A DNA stretch of 51,846 bases from Chloroflexota bacterium. Lineage in GTDB: Bacteria; Chloroflexota; Anaerolineae; Aggregatilineales; Phototrophicaceae. Shown piece after piece: positions 36,025 through 44,532 of the stretch (the stretch's first letter is position 1; every line of letters starts with the position of its first letter). Both the position numbers and the translations under genes were made by a program. The stretch covers positions 1 to 51,846 of the forward strand of contig JAPOWK010000107.1 of assembly GCA_026707665.1 (NCBI GenBank), written 5' to 3'. Below the pieces are notes generated by a model. It worked only from the letters and a program-made list of their open reading frames with translations, searched no databases and was not told where the DNA came from.

Positions 36025-36667
36025 AGGCGCCCCAGGTTTCCCAGTACGTCAATTCCTTGGCGGGCACGCGGTCGGCCTTTTGGAAGGTCTCACCCGTGAA
36101 ATAGGCGGCTGGCAGCAGGGCAGCCGTCGTGAAATCGTCGGGTATGCCCAGGATTTCGTTGCATTCTCTCTCATAGCTGAGATGCAGCGTCGTCCAGGCT
36201 GAGCCGATGCCGCGCGCCCGCAGCGCCAGCATCAGCGACCAGGCGGCCGGGATGATCGAGCCGTACATGCCGGCGTTGGCGGCCGGGCTGGCGTCGTTCG
36301 CCCGCCCCTGCACGGTGGGGAAGATCATCATCGGCACCTCGTGCATGTGATCGGCCAGGTAACGCGCCGAGCTGACGACGCGCTGCATCTGCGCCGAAGG
36401 CTCTTCCCCGGGCGCCGAGCGCGTCGCCACGCCCGCGTAGGCGTACCAGGAGTCTTTGTAGTATTGGGCGATTTTCGCTTTCTTTGCCGCATCAGTGACG
36501 ATCAGCCATTTCCAGCCTTGCCGATTGCTGCCGGACGGCGCTTGAATCGCGATTTCCAGGCAGCGCTCCACGGTGGCGCGATCGACGGGACGGGCCAAGT
36601 CCAGCCGTTTGCGCACGCTGCGCGTCGTCTCCAGGATGTAGTCTACCGATGCCAGGTCGAAGTTCAT
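36023..36667 (-). CDS. Nitroreductase family protein
   Basis: 214 residues from the ATG at 36667, with AAAGGA upstream; an upstream in-frame start lies in repeat sequence. The nitroreductase/FMN-binding pattern includes TTRSVRKRLD at the N-terminus, IQAPSGSNRQGWKWLIVTD and a C-terminal LSYERECNEILGIP. These enzymes reduce nitro groups, quinones or flavins with NAD(P)H. The physiological substrate is unknown. Confidence 0.85.
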   Translation of the reverse strand: MNFDLASVDYILETTRSVRKRLDLARPVDRATVERCLEIAIQAPSGSNRQGWKWLIVTDAAKKAKIAQYYKDSWYAYAGVATRSAPGEEPSAQMQRVVSSARYLADHMHEVPMMIFPTVQGRANDASPAANAGMYGSIIPAAWSLMLALRARGIGSAWTTLHLSYERECNEILGIPDDFTTAALLPAAYFTGETFQKADRVPAKELTYWETWGA

Positions 36668-36740
36668 GGTTGTTTCCTTTCTTGTCGAATCAGTGCCAGC
36701 GATGTGGGGTTGTGCATACCAAGGAATTCCGCATTGTCGA

Positions 36741-36820
36741 CCCCATCCCCCAGCCCCTGTTCCCCCCATAAATCCCCCCCGTTCGTCGGGGGGCGTCCAG
36801 CGAGCTAGGGAAGGGGAGCT
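36741..36820. repeat. Family A hairpin with a different loop insert
   Basis: The usual CCCCATCCCCCAGCCCCT and AGCGAGCTAGGGAAGGGG arms are separated by about 38 nt (TTCCCCCCATAAATCC... to ...GTCGGGGGGCGTCC). The insert forms its own C7/G6 hairpin. It sits at the same loop position as the GTAGACAC insert in other copies. Confidence 0.65.
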
Positions 36821-36885
36821 TGCGTGCGAATCTGTAATTCGCGCATCTGAAAATCTTCAAAGAACATTATTGTGCCTTCATCGTC

Positions 36886-37608
36886 TTAGCGCAGGTCAGT
36901 AGTAAGATGCTCCGTGAGCCAGCCCATAATCAGAGCGCTGACGCTTTCGTAATCCGAATCGAAGAGGCGCGTGCCATGGGCGCGACCGCGATACAGCCGG
37001 GCGGAAACATCGCCCTTGGCCTTCAAAAACATCTGGCGGATGGCGGCTGAACTGCTCGCGTCATTCTGCGCCGCGACCAGCAGCGCAGCCCGGTCGGCCA
37101 AGCCATCGACCAGCGCCGACTCCGGTTTGACGCCGCGATAATCCAGCCCGGGCGAGAGAGCGATGGCGCCGCGGCAAATCTCCACTCGGGCGCAACTGAT
37201 GAGCGCGACATTGGCGCCGATGCTGCCGCCGATGATAGCCAGTCCCCCGTCGCCGAGATGCCCATTTTCGCTCAACCATTCGACCCAGCCCTCGGTCACG
37301 TCATCGATCGCTGCCTCCCATTCGCGCGTCCCACCGGAGTCGCCGTGCCCGCGCATGTCAATGTTGAGCAGGGCGTAACCGGCGGCGCGCAAGTCCGGGA
37401 TCAGCGGGTCCCAGGCGGCGCGCTTGCTGTTGAGCATGTGCAGAAGCAGGATGACCGGGGCCTCAGCGTCAGCGGCGTAGTAGTCGGCGGCGAGGACGGC
37501 GTCTGCGCGCGTGAGAGAGATAGTTTCCTGGGCGTGCGGGGCTTGGGCAGTGACCGCAAGTGAGACAGTCAGGCAGAAAAGCGCGATCAGGCATCGTATG
37601 TTGCGCAT
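36886..37608 (-). CDS. Secreted alpha/beta hydrolase
   Basis: 240 residues from the ATG at 37608, with AAGGA upstream; the frame stays open far upstream through repeats, but that part is not protein-like. A signal peptide MRNIRCLIALFCLTVSLAVT ends near AQA. The alpha/beta-hydrolase core has LLLHMLNSKRAAWDPL, DMRGHGDSGG, the nucleophile elbow GGSIGAN with Ser, and a late HGTRLFD with the catalytic His. It is exported, and the substrate is unknown. Confidence 0.85.
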   Translation of the reverse strand: MRNIRCLIALFCLTVSLAVTAQAPHAQETISLTRADAVLAADYYAADAEAPVILLLHMLNSKRAAWDPLIPDLRAAGYALLNIDMRGHGDSGGTREWEAAIDDVTEGWVEWLSENGHLGDGGLAIIGGSIGANVALISCARVEICRGAIALSPGLDYRGVKPESALVDGLADRAALLVAAQNDASSSAAIRQMFLKAKGDVSARLYRGRAHGTRLFDSDYESVSALIMGWLTEHLTTDLR

Positions 37609-37758
37609 GTGACGTTCCTTCGTCCGCTGTACACCCCAAGGGAATCTAGCACAAGTCGTGAGCAATCTCCACATTTGACTATGGCGCCGTGCAGCTGCGG
37701 CAACCAGTCTCGCCGTCAAGTCCCCTCGTCTCCCCGAAGGTCGATGTCGGCGGTCTGC

Positions 37759-37824
37759 GTCGGCGGGCTGTGTCGGCGGGCTGTGTCCACGCGCCCCACG
37801 CGCCCCACGCGCCCTACGTGACCC
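37759..37824. repeat. Short tandem repeats
   Basis: TCGGCGGGCTGTG occurs twice in tandem and CACGCGCCC three times in tandem. It shares the block GGGCTGTGTCCACGCG with the repeats at 35942-36024. Confidence 0.6.
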
Positions 37825-37895
37825 ATAGCAATGGGGGGAGGCTAATTTCATGCTTGCCCGCGCTTTTCTATCCCGTCGCCGCCACACCAGCGTGC

Positions 37896-37965
37896 TGTAG
37901 GGGCGACTGTGGCTCACCCTCGATGTGACGCATGAACGGCGGGCGACCCAAGGGTCGCCCCTACA
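37896..37965. repeat. Family B element with 12-bp terminal inverted repeats
   Basis: This 70-bp element is bounded by TGTAGGGGCGAC and GTCGCCCCTACA. It abuts the 18-bp-ended element that begins at 37965. Confidence 0.75.
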
Positions 37966-38211
37966 AGGCTTGTCCGGTACTGCAGAAAGCTTGTTTTCCG
38001 TACGTCTTACCCCATCCCCGGCCCTTCCCCAGTGAACTAGGGAAGAGTGACTCGACGGCAGAATTGGGATATTCGGCGCCGTGACAGTCGGAAACCCGTA
38101 GTTCTGTGCGCGCTCCAAGAGTGCTCCCCCTTCCTTAGCTTGCTGGGGAAGGGGGTTGGGGGGATGGGGTGTAACTGGCGCGATAGCAGGTGCCAGTACC
38201 GGACAAGCCTT
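37965..38211. mobile_element. MITE-like element with 18-bp perfect terminal inverted repeats
   Basis: AAGGCTTGTCCGGTACTG (37965-37982) and its exact reverse complement (38194-38211) bound 247 bp with no coding capacity. The interior has two family A hairpins (CCCTTCCCCAGTGAACTAGGG type and CCTTCCTTAGCTTGCTGGGG type) around a spacer of about 75 nt that is shared with the copy at 32687. It has no transposase and is probably mobilised in trans. It ends 23 nt from the terminase stop. Confidence 0.75.
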
Positions 38212-38233
38212 ACAGATTGGGATAGTTGGCGCA

Positions 38234-39472
38234 TCAAGCAAAATCAAAGCCGATGCTGCCGTTTTCTACACCGTACCAGGCGAGGGCGGTCGCGATGACG
38301 GTGTCGTCATGAGTGCCGGGCGGCGCGCCATAGCGATAACCGCCGCCGGGCAGGCGCTCCAGCGAGAAGCTCGCCAGCTCGCCCAGCAGGGCAGGATCAT
38401 CCAGCAGCCCGATGATGCCGCGCTCAATCGCCAGCGCCAGCGATTCAATCAGAGGCGACTTGCTCTTTGATGTGGTGAGGAAGCTGCGCATGGGCAAGCC
38501 TTCTTCTTGCAGCGCTTCGATGTTGGGCGCGCCGATGCTGTTGGCTTCGGCCCAGATCAGCTGGGTCCGCCAGGCTGCCGCCATCGCCTTCAGCCGGCCG
38601 CGCTGCAAGCTCCAGCCGATATTGTTGAAGCGATCCAGGGCGACCATCCGCCGCGCCGTCGCATCGATAACGGCGATGACGGTGTAATCGTGCTGCCGCC
38701 CCCAATCGACGCCGGCGATATAAACGTGCCCCGCTTCCGGCGCCGCAACCCGCCCGGGGATGACGGCGGCGCGTATGCCGCGGAAGACCTGCCCGCTGTC
38801 ATCGTTGAATTGCGCCAGGTATTCGGTGCGCCAAACTTGATCGGTTGTCTGCTGGCGGATGCTTGCCAGTTCTTCGCGCGCAATCATGGGGTTCGATTCG
38901 GTGGAGAATTGAAAAGACTTCCATTCCGGGACTTCATCGTCCATGCCCAGGCGGTACAGGTCCCAAAACCAGTTGCGGCCAAAGGGTGTACTGAGGAAGA
39001 GCGCGCCGCCCTGTGTGCTTGCCAGCATCGGGCGCACAATCTCGGGCCAGACGCGCGGCTCCATGAAGGCTGCTTCGTCCAACACCGCCAAGTCCAAGCC
39101 TTCGCCGCGCAGATTGTCCGGATGGTGGGCGCTGCGAACCGCGATCATGCCGCCGCCGGCGATGTCAATGCGCCTCTCGCTCTCGCTGATGCGGACGTCC
39201 GGCGAGTATCGCAGGCTCGCTTTCAGATCGCGCCAGACCTGGCTCGCCATCATCACCGTCGGCGCCAACCACCAGCCGCGCTTCTTGTCCCAAGCCGTTC
39301 GCAGCAGAAGCGCCGTTTTGCCCAGCTCGGTTTTGCCCCAGCGCCTCCCGCAGGCGACCACCCTGAACCGCGCGGGGTGTTCCAACACCAGCTCCTGCCC
39401 AAGGTGGGGCATCCTGCACCTCACCGTCGTAGTAGAATTCGAATCGGACGACTTGCTCTTCTTCTTCGTCAT
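38234..39472 (-). CDS. Phage terminase large subunit
   Basis: 412 residues from the ATG at 39472; a TTG at 39484 and an ATG at 39412 are alternatives. The ATPase part has Walker A CGRRWGKTELGK and Walker B LAVLDEAAF, and then FLSTPFGRN. The RNase H-like nuclease part has GVDWGRQHDYTVIAVID and HDDTVIATALAW. It packages phage-type DNA into proheads. It overlaps the small-subunit gene. No capsid genes are nearby, and a portal gene lies about 7.5 kb away on the other strand. Confidence 0.88.
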   Translation of the reverse strand: MTKKKSKSSDSNSTTTVRCRMPHLGQELVLEHPARFRVVACGRRWGKTELGKTALLLRTAWDKKRGWWLAPTVMMASQVWRDLKASLRYSPDVRISESERRIDIAGGGMIAVRSAHHPDNLRGEGLDLAVLDEAAFMEPRVWPEIVRPMLASTQGGALFLSTPFGRNWFWDLYRLGMDDEVPEWKSFQFSTESNPMIAREELASIRQQTTDQVWRTEYLAQFNDDSGQVFRGIRAAVIPGRVAAPEAGHVYIAGVDWGRQHDYTVIAVIDATARRMVALDRFNNIGWSLQRGRLKAMAAAWRTQLIWAEANSIGAPNIEALQEEGLPMRSFLTTSKSKSPLIESLALAIERGIIGLLDDPALLGELASFSLERLPGGGYRYGAPPGTHDDTVIATALAWYGVENGSIGFDFA

Positions 39473-39821
39473 CAATGTCTTCAATCACCTCCTCCAATTT
39501 CAATGCCTGGCTTACCAGACTGCCGAGCGCCGTCGCCAGTTGATTCAGCGGCGCTTTCGCCAGCCTGTCTTCGTCCATACGCGCCAATATTGACTTGCTC
39601 CGCTCCAGCATCTCGAACTGCAAGTCGATGGTCAGTCGCTCACGCTGACGACTTCGCTTCTTGCGATGCCTGCTGCGCAATTCGTCTTCTTCATGCAGCC
39701 ACCGTCCCAGCGTTCGCGCTGGAATCTCCAGAAACTCGGCCACGCGCGCCACATCGCCATCGTGCTCTTCAATATCGTTCAGTGCGCTGATCTTGGTCTT
39801 GAGGGAATAACGTCGGCTCAT
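39165..39821 (-). CDS. Terminase small subunit-like protein, 3' end uncertain
   Basis: 218 residues from the ATG at 39821. The N-terminal part is a helix-turn-helix (SALNDIEEHDGDVARVAEFLEIPARTLGRWLHEEDELR) followed by a basic and then an acidic helical region (EEVIEDIDDEEEEQ). This is typical of small terminases, which recognise DNA. After about residue 135 the frame only shadows the large-subunit gene, with a compositional change. The true product may be shorter, with a lost stop, or the two genes may be related by a frameshift. Confidence 0.6.
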   Translation of the reverse strand: MSRRYSLKTKISALNDIEEHDGDVARVAEFLEIPARTLGRWLHEEDELRSRHRKKRSRQRERLTIDLQFEMLERSKSILARMDEDRLAKAPLNQLATALGSLVSQALKLEEVIEDIDDEEEEQVVRFEFYYDGEVQDAPPWAGAGVGTPRAVQGGRLREALGQNRAGQNGASAANGLGQEARLVVGADGDDGEPGLARSESEPAILAGRPHQREREAH

Positions 39822-40303
39822 CCGAATTCTGTCCTTCATCGTTTGCTCTGCTACCAAAGACAGAAGAGACCCCCACAACTCGCCATCCGGCTGATAACGG
39901 GAACGGCAGGCAATCCGTCCGCGTATGGGAATCTCTTTCCGTCCGAAGCAAGACTAGCACAAGTGTTCTGAGCAAGGGTGTCGATATGGTCGCGCGACTC
40001 GCTTTTCACCACAGTTGCTCGGCGGCGGCGAAAAGAATCATTCAAGCTGGCACAAAATGACAAGCCCGCTCCTTGCGCGCCAGAAGGGATTGATCAAATG
40101 AGCGGCGCGGCAGCGGAAGGCGGGCGACCCGCGGGTTCGCCAAACAAGCATGCAATTAGCGATTCGGCGGTGGCGGCGAAAGCCTGCTGCGAGTTTACTT
40201 GCCGAGATTATCCGGCTGTTGATCCAAGACAGTCTGCTACTTCAGCCGCCGTCGAATGGCAATTGCGGGAGCGATTCGGTGTTCGCCATGATCGAAGCAT
40301 GCT
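39822..40303. other. Intergenic region without a supported gene
   Basis: No convincing coding region is present. 40118-40140 (GGCGGGCGACCCGCGGGTTCGCC) is a family B-type half hairpin. Confidence 0.4.
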
Positions 40304-40993
40304 TCAGAGCAGGCTTTGCTGGTTCGCTGCCTCATTGGGGAGCACGAGCGTCGGATTGTCGTTTGCCGGGCTGTTGACAGCTGTCGATACCTCGTGGAAC
40401 TTCAGCTGCTCAGGTCTCGGTCCCAACATCAGGGGCCGCCATTCATCGGGAACGAGTTCACGCGGCGCCAGCCACAATTCATAGTCCTCGGGCTCGATAA
40501 TCACCGCCATGCGATGATGAATGGGACTCAGTTTTTCATTGGCTTCGGTGGTTAAAATCGCGCAGGTATGCAACCAGGATTCGTCAGGTTGCTTCCAGCT
40601 CTCCCATAAACCGGCGAAGGCGAAAAGATCGCGCTCGGCATGCTGAATAAAGGTCGGGATCTTCTTTTTGCCCCGTTTTTGCCACTCATAGTAGCCGTCG
40701 GCGGGGATCAAGCAGCGGCGTTTCTTAAAGGCAGTCCGAAACGATGGCTTCTCCGCCGCCGTTTCCGAGCGCGCGTTGATCATTCGGTTGCCGATCTTTG
40801 GGTCTTTCGCCCAAGATGGGACTAGCCCCCATTTCATATAGGAGAGGGCTTGCGGGTCACGATCAGTAATGACAGCCAACTGCTGTGAGGGCGCAATATT
40901 GTAACGCGGCAATTCGTAGCCATCGACGCTGGCGAGATTGAAGGCGAGCTGAATCGAATCAGCGTCGGCAGTCAAGGTGTAGCGTCCACACAT
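40304..40993 (-). CDS. yedK: SRAP (YedK/HMCES) DNA-protein crosslink protein
   Basis: The protein has 229 residues. The N-terminus MCGRY exposes Cys2, which forms a thiazolidine crosslink with abasic sites in single-stranded DNA. Other conserved parts are PRYNIAPSQ, MKWGLVPSWAKD, NARSETAAEKPSF, RCLIPADGYYEW with the catalytic Glu, and HHRMAVI with the catalytic His. It protects abasic sites during replication. Confidence 0.93.
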   Translation of the reverse strand: MCGRYTLTADADSIQLAFNLASVDGYELPRYNIAPSQQLAVITDRDPQALSYMKWGLVPSWAKDPKIGNRMINARSETAAEKPSFRTAFKKRRCLIPADGYYEWQKRGKKKIPTFIQHAERDLFAFAGLWESWKQPDESWLHTCAILTTEANEKLSPIHHRMAVIIEPEDYELWLAPRELVPDEWRPLMLGPRPEQLKFHEVSTAVNSPANDNPTLVLPNEAANQQSLL

Positions 40994-41091
40994 GATTCAT
41001 TCCTTTCTCGTTATGTCTGCTACGCTCAAGGTGGCGGAGGCGGGTTCGATTGCGCATAAGGCGATGTTAGTGGCATCTCTGAGCTTTCTAC

Positions 41092-41838
41092 TTAAATCGG
41101 CGCCACATCAATGACGACGCCGTTGTGGTCGCTGAGGACCGTGCCGTCTTCGGCAATACGACTAATGAAGCGCATTGATCTCGACTCGATGTCTTTGCTC
41201 AATGCGACATGGTCGATGAAGCGCTTGTCCAATACCGGATCGTTAATCTCTCCTGCGGTTGGTATCTCCCAGCCGGCGAAGGTCGATTCGCACCTCTGGC
41301 TCACAGCCTTCGTCTGGCGCGAAGCTTTGCCAGGCGGAATATGCAAGTTGTAGTCGCCAAGCAGAATGGTTCGCTTTCGGAATCGATCTTGCGGCAGAAC
41401 CTCGCTTCGGAGTATATCCAGGTATATCTCGGCGCCCTGCCATGGTCGTAAAGCCTCATCGCCCCAATGCTTCTTGCTCATGCGATAGCCGAAATAAGGA
41501 ATACACATGCCGGCAAATCGCCATTTCACGCCGTCCGCTATCGTTGTCGCGCTAATGAATCGGCCTGCCGGCAGTCCAGGCGATCCGATTAAGTCAACGT
41601 CTGACCATGCATTGCGACTCCAAAGCAGTACTTTGCGCGCGCCACCCGCTTCCGCTTTGACCCGCCCCGATTCATTGCTCTTGATTAGGTAACCGCCATC
41701 AGGCATGGTCTCCGGATAGGCTTCGGTCAGGCAAATGACATCCGCGTTGTAGCCTGCGATTGTTGCGCGAATAATCTCAAATTTGTCCGATTTCGCGCGC
41801 GGACTTACGAATTCTGTATTCCAATTCAGTATCCGCAT
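41092..41838 (-). CDS. Endonuclease/exonuclease/phosphatase (EEP) family protein
   Basis: The protein has 248 residues. The fold is seen from MRILNWNTEFVSP (N-terminal Asn), VICLTEAYPE (metal-binding Glu), LLGDYNLHIPP (GDxN) and the final SDHNGVVIDV (DH). The family includes DNA repair nucleases and phosphoesterases. The gene starts 3 nt after the SWIM-domain gene, indicating a bicistron; the substrate is unknown. Confidence 0.85.
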   Translation of the reverse strand: MRILNWNTEFVSPRAKSDKFEIIRATIAGYNADVICLTEAYPETMPDGGYLIKSNESGRVKAEAGGARKVLLWSRNAWSDVDLIGSPGLPAGRFISATTIADGVKWRFAGMCIPYFGYRMSKKHWGDEALRPWQGAEIYLDILRSEVLPQDRFRKRTILLGDYNLHIPPGKASRQTKAVSQRCESTFAGWEIPTAGEINDPVLDKRFIDHVALSKDIESRSMRFISRIAEDGTVLSDHNGVVIDVAPI

Positions 41839-41841
41839 CGT

Positions 41842-42279
41842 TTAGTAGTCGTTCCGGGTTTCGCTTATCATGTGTTCGACGATGTCGTCGAGTCCCGTAT
41901 ATCGAGTTATCATCTGCTCAACTATGTTGACCAGGTCTTCCTTTTCGAGCAACATAAGCTCTTCGCGCAGCTCTTCGCCCGCTCTGAACACTTCCGGCTC
42001 TAATACATAAGTGAGCAGCAAGGCGACGATGTGCTTGCAATCGCCGCCCCAATCATAGGGACAAGTGCAATGCGTCGTTAAATGGCCAGACTCATCGAAA
42101 GTTGCCGTCACACGATAGGCTGCGGAAGACGAGCCGACGCACATTGCGCTCAGTTGATTGCCGCGGCGCGCGGGCAGGAAAATCGCGCCGCTCTCATACA
42201 GGGATAGTCCGCGATAGAAACTTTGATCGAGGGCGCGCGCAATAATCTGTTCGTGGCTTATTTTGATTTTATCTCGCAT
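41842..42279 (-). CDS. SWIM zinc-finger protein
   Basis: The protein has 145 residues. The zinc motif CTCPYDWGGDCKH (CxC...CxH) near residue 75 defines a SWIM domain, preceded by a beta pattern (SAAYRVTATFDESGHLTTH). The C-terminal half is helical and charged. SWIM domains bind DNA or proteins and occur in recombination factors and helicase partners. Being directly upstream of the EEP nuclease suggests it recruits that enzyme. Confidence 0.85.
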   Translation of the reverse strand: MRDKIKISHEQIIARALDQSFYRGLSLYESGAIFLPARRGNQLSAMCVGSSSAAYRVTATFDESGHLTTHCTCPYDWGGDCKHIVALLLTYVLEPEVFRAGEELREELMLLEKEDLVNIVEQMITRYTGLDDIVEHMISETRNDY

Positions 42280-42393
42280 TGCTTCGCGCTTCTCATTAAG
42301 CCCGCCGCCTACATTTGACGGTGAAAGGGCTTTTGGTCGCCACTGACACTGTTGGTCAGTCTCTAGTTATCCGGGTTTCACTGTCCCGCCCAC

Positions 42394-43536
42394 TTAAAGC
42401 CGCTCCCGCAGCATCGCCGCCATGATCGCCGCCCGCTCAGGCAGCGACGAAATTTCGCCGTATTCGTTGATCGCGTGCCCGCCTTCGCCGACCATGCCCA
42501 TACCATCCAGCGTGGGCACGCCCAGCGCGGCTGTCTTATTGCCATCTGAGCCGCCGCCGGTTCTCCCTTCTTCAAGCGCGATGCCCATCTCCGCCGCCAG
42601 CGCCTGCGCCCGCGCGAAGAGCGCCGCGATCTCCGGGCTGCGCTCCATCGGCGGCACGCCGACGCCGCCCTCGACAATGATTTCCGCTTCCGGGTTCACC
42701 GCCTTCAAGCGCATCATTTTCTCGTGAATCGCTTGCTGGTTGACGCGCGTCCAGGCGCGGACATTAATCTCGACTCGCGCTTCCGCTGGTACGACGTTGG
42801 GGCGGGTGCCGCCGCTGATGACGCCGACGTTGGCTGTCGTGCCGATTTCGTAATCGGTCATCGCTTCCACCGCGATCACCTGATGGGCGATCTCCTCAAT
42901 CGCGTTGACGCCATGTTCGTGATCGGCGCCCGAATGCGCCGCCCGGCCCTTCGCCGTGATCGTATATTGACTAACGCCCTTGCGCTGCGTCTTGTAAGCG
43001 CCATCCTGGGGCGGCTCGGTCACGAAGACGACATTGTGCGCCAGCGCCTCCTGCTCAATCTCGCCACTGGAATGCTTGCTGCCGGTTTCTTCGTCAGAAT
43101 TGAGCAGGTAGGTGATGGGTCCTTCGGGGAAGAGGTCCAGCGCCCGCAGCGCGCGCAATGCCCAAAGCGCGATGACGATGCCGCCTTTCATATCCATCGC
43201 GCCGACGCCATAAAGCCGATCGCCATCGATGCGCGTTGGACGGCCCGCCACCGTGCCCACATCCCAGACTGTGTCCATGTGGCTCATGATCACGATGCCG
43301 CCTGCGCCCGGGCTCCAGCGAGCGCGCAGCACATCGCCGACCTCGGCTTTGGGGATGACTTCCACTGCGCCGCCCAAGCCGCGCAATTCCTCCGCCAGCG
43401 CCGCCCCCAGCGTATCGACGGCCGGTTTGTATGAAGTGGGCGATTCCAGGGCGATCAGGCGCTTCAAGTCGGCGATCATGTCGTCCGTATGTTCCCGCAG
43501 GTAATTCAGGATGCGCCGGTTGTCGATGGCGGTCAT
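42394..43536 (-). CDS. M20 family metallopeptidase (carboxypeptidase G2-like)
   Basis: The protein has 380 residues. The zinc site is built from SHMDTVW, GAMDMKGG, NSDEETGS (catalytic Glu) and a late EGGHAINEYGE with His. The dimerisation/lid domain with the ITAKGRAAHSGADHEHG segment is present. It probably hydrolyses C-terminal glutamate or similar amide bonds and is cytoplasmic. Confidence 0.9.
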   Translation of the reverse strand: MTAIDNRRILNYLREHTDDMIADLKRLIALESPTSYKPAVDTLGAALAEELRGLGGAVEVIPKAEVGDVLRARWSPGAGGIVIMSHMDTVWDVGTVAGRPTRIDGDRLYGVGAMDMKGGIVIALWALRALRALDLFPEGPITYLLNSDEETGSKHSSGEIEQEALAHNVVFVTEPPQDGAYKTQRKGVSQYTITAKGRAAHSGADHEHGVNAIEEIAHQVIAVEAMTDYEIGTTANVGVISGGTRPNVVPAEARVEINVRAWTRVNQQAIHEKMMRLKAVNPEAEIIVEGGVGVPPMERSPEIAALFARAQALAAEMGIALEEGRTGGGSDGNKTAALGVPTLDGMGMVGEGGHAINEYGEISSLPERAAIMAAMLRERL

Positions 43537-43670
43537 GTGATTTACGTCCTTGCTCGATGGTTGTGTGGCAAGAGTATAACAATTCAGCGGAGAATCGCAG
43601 GGCGCGAATCCCCGTCGGCGCGCGGTCGAGACAGGAAGGGCGACTGGCGAATGCGCTCGCCGCGCAAGGC

Positions 43671-43766
43671 TGTAGGGGCGACTTACCTAGTCGCCCGAAC
43701 ACGCAAGTGTAGAAAGGCGGGCGACCTGATAGGTCGCGTAGACACTGACCGCCGGTCGCCCCTACA
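43671..43766. repeat. Family B element with loop insert
   Basis: The element is bounded by TGTAGGGGCGAC (43671-43682) and GTCGCCCCTACA (43755-43766). The right hairpin (GGGCGACCTGATAGGTCGC...) is interrupted by CGTAGACACTGACCGCC at 43736-43752. The remaining intergenic DNA between 43537 and 43878 shows nothing else. Confidence 0.75.
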
Positions 43767-43878
43767 TGATCTGCCAACTTTGAGGCTTCTCGCTATAGCG
43801 ATGATTCCCGCTGAAATTCGAGCAATGAAACCCGGTGCTGCCGCTTTTGGGTTAAGATAGGTGCAGGAGGCGTCCAGA

Positions 43879-44403
43879 ATGAACGACTTCCCGCGCGTCA
43901 AAAGAGAGCTCATCGCGGCTTTGGATCAAGGCCGGGCGGCGGCGCTGGACCTCGTCGAGACGATACCGCCGGACCTGACGGTGCACGAAGGCTCAGATTG
44001 GACGGCGCGCGACCTTGTTATTCACCTGACGGCGCTGGAAGCGGACATGATCACCGCCATGCAGCGCGCGCTTGAAGGCGCCGAATTCAGCGTTGACCTG
44101 CGCGGGCAGAAAGACGCGTCCGCGCTTTACGAATTGCGCCGGCGCGAGCGGGCGGATTGCAGTTGGCATGAATTGCTGCGCGAGTGGGCGCGCGTTCGCG
44201 ACCAACTGCGGGGCGTGGTGTTGGCCTATCCTGTCGATCGAATGGCGATGTCCTTCAGCACCCCCTTCTTCGTCGATTATGATTTGACTGGCGCGGTCGG
44301 CGCATGCGGCGCCCACGAGCGGCATCATCTGGCGGAGATGCGCTCGGCGCTGAAGAGGGGCTTAACCACGGACACGATCGAGAATCCAGAGGGCGCTAAG
44401 TGA
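43879..44403 (+). CDS. DinB-like metal-binding protein
   Basis: 174 residues from the ATG at 43879, with GGAGG upstream; a GTG at 43861 is in frame. It has the four-helix DinB/mycothiol-dependent isomerase pattern with metal-binding His in DLVIHLTALEADM and HERHHLAEM. Members of this superfamily include thiol-dependent S-transferases using mycothiol or bacillithiol. The activity cannot be assigned here. Confidence 0.75.
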   Translation: MNDFPRVKRELIAALDQGRAAALDLVETIPPDLTVHEGSDWTARDLVIHLTALEADMITAMQRALEGAEFSVDLRGQKDASALYELRRRERADCSWHELLREWARVRDQLRGVVLAYPVDRMAMSFSTPFFVDYDLTGAVGACGAHERHHLAEMRSALKRGLTTDTIENPEGAK

Positions 44404-44532
44404 ATTGGCGCCTGGATGGAGCCTGCATCTGAGAACGCTGAACCCCGGTCGTCTTCTTCCGAATCGTTGCGTCTCCGGTTAAGATGGTAGCATCACCGCC
44501 ACCCAATCGTCTGGTCGAAGGCGCTGCAATAA

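Noticed and set aside
37609..38247. Long N-terminal extension of the secreted hydrolase reading frame
   Set aside because: It translates MITE and palindromic repeat sequence (HPPNPLPQQAKEGG type). A signal peptide and ribosome site fix the start at 37608.
39978..40484. Possible gene between the terminase and SRAP genes
   Set aside because: Unusual composition, overlap with the SRAP gene end and a repeat hairpin inside; no domain pattern.
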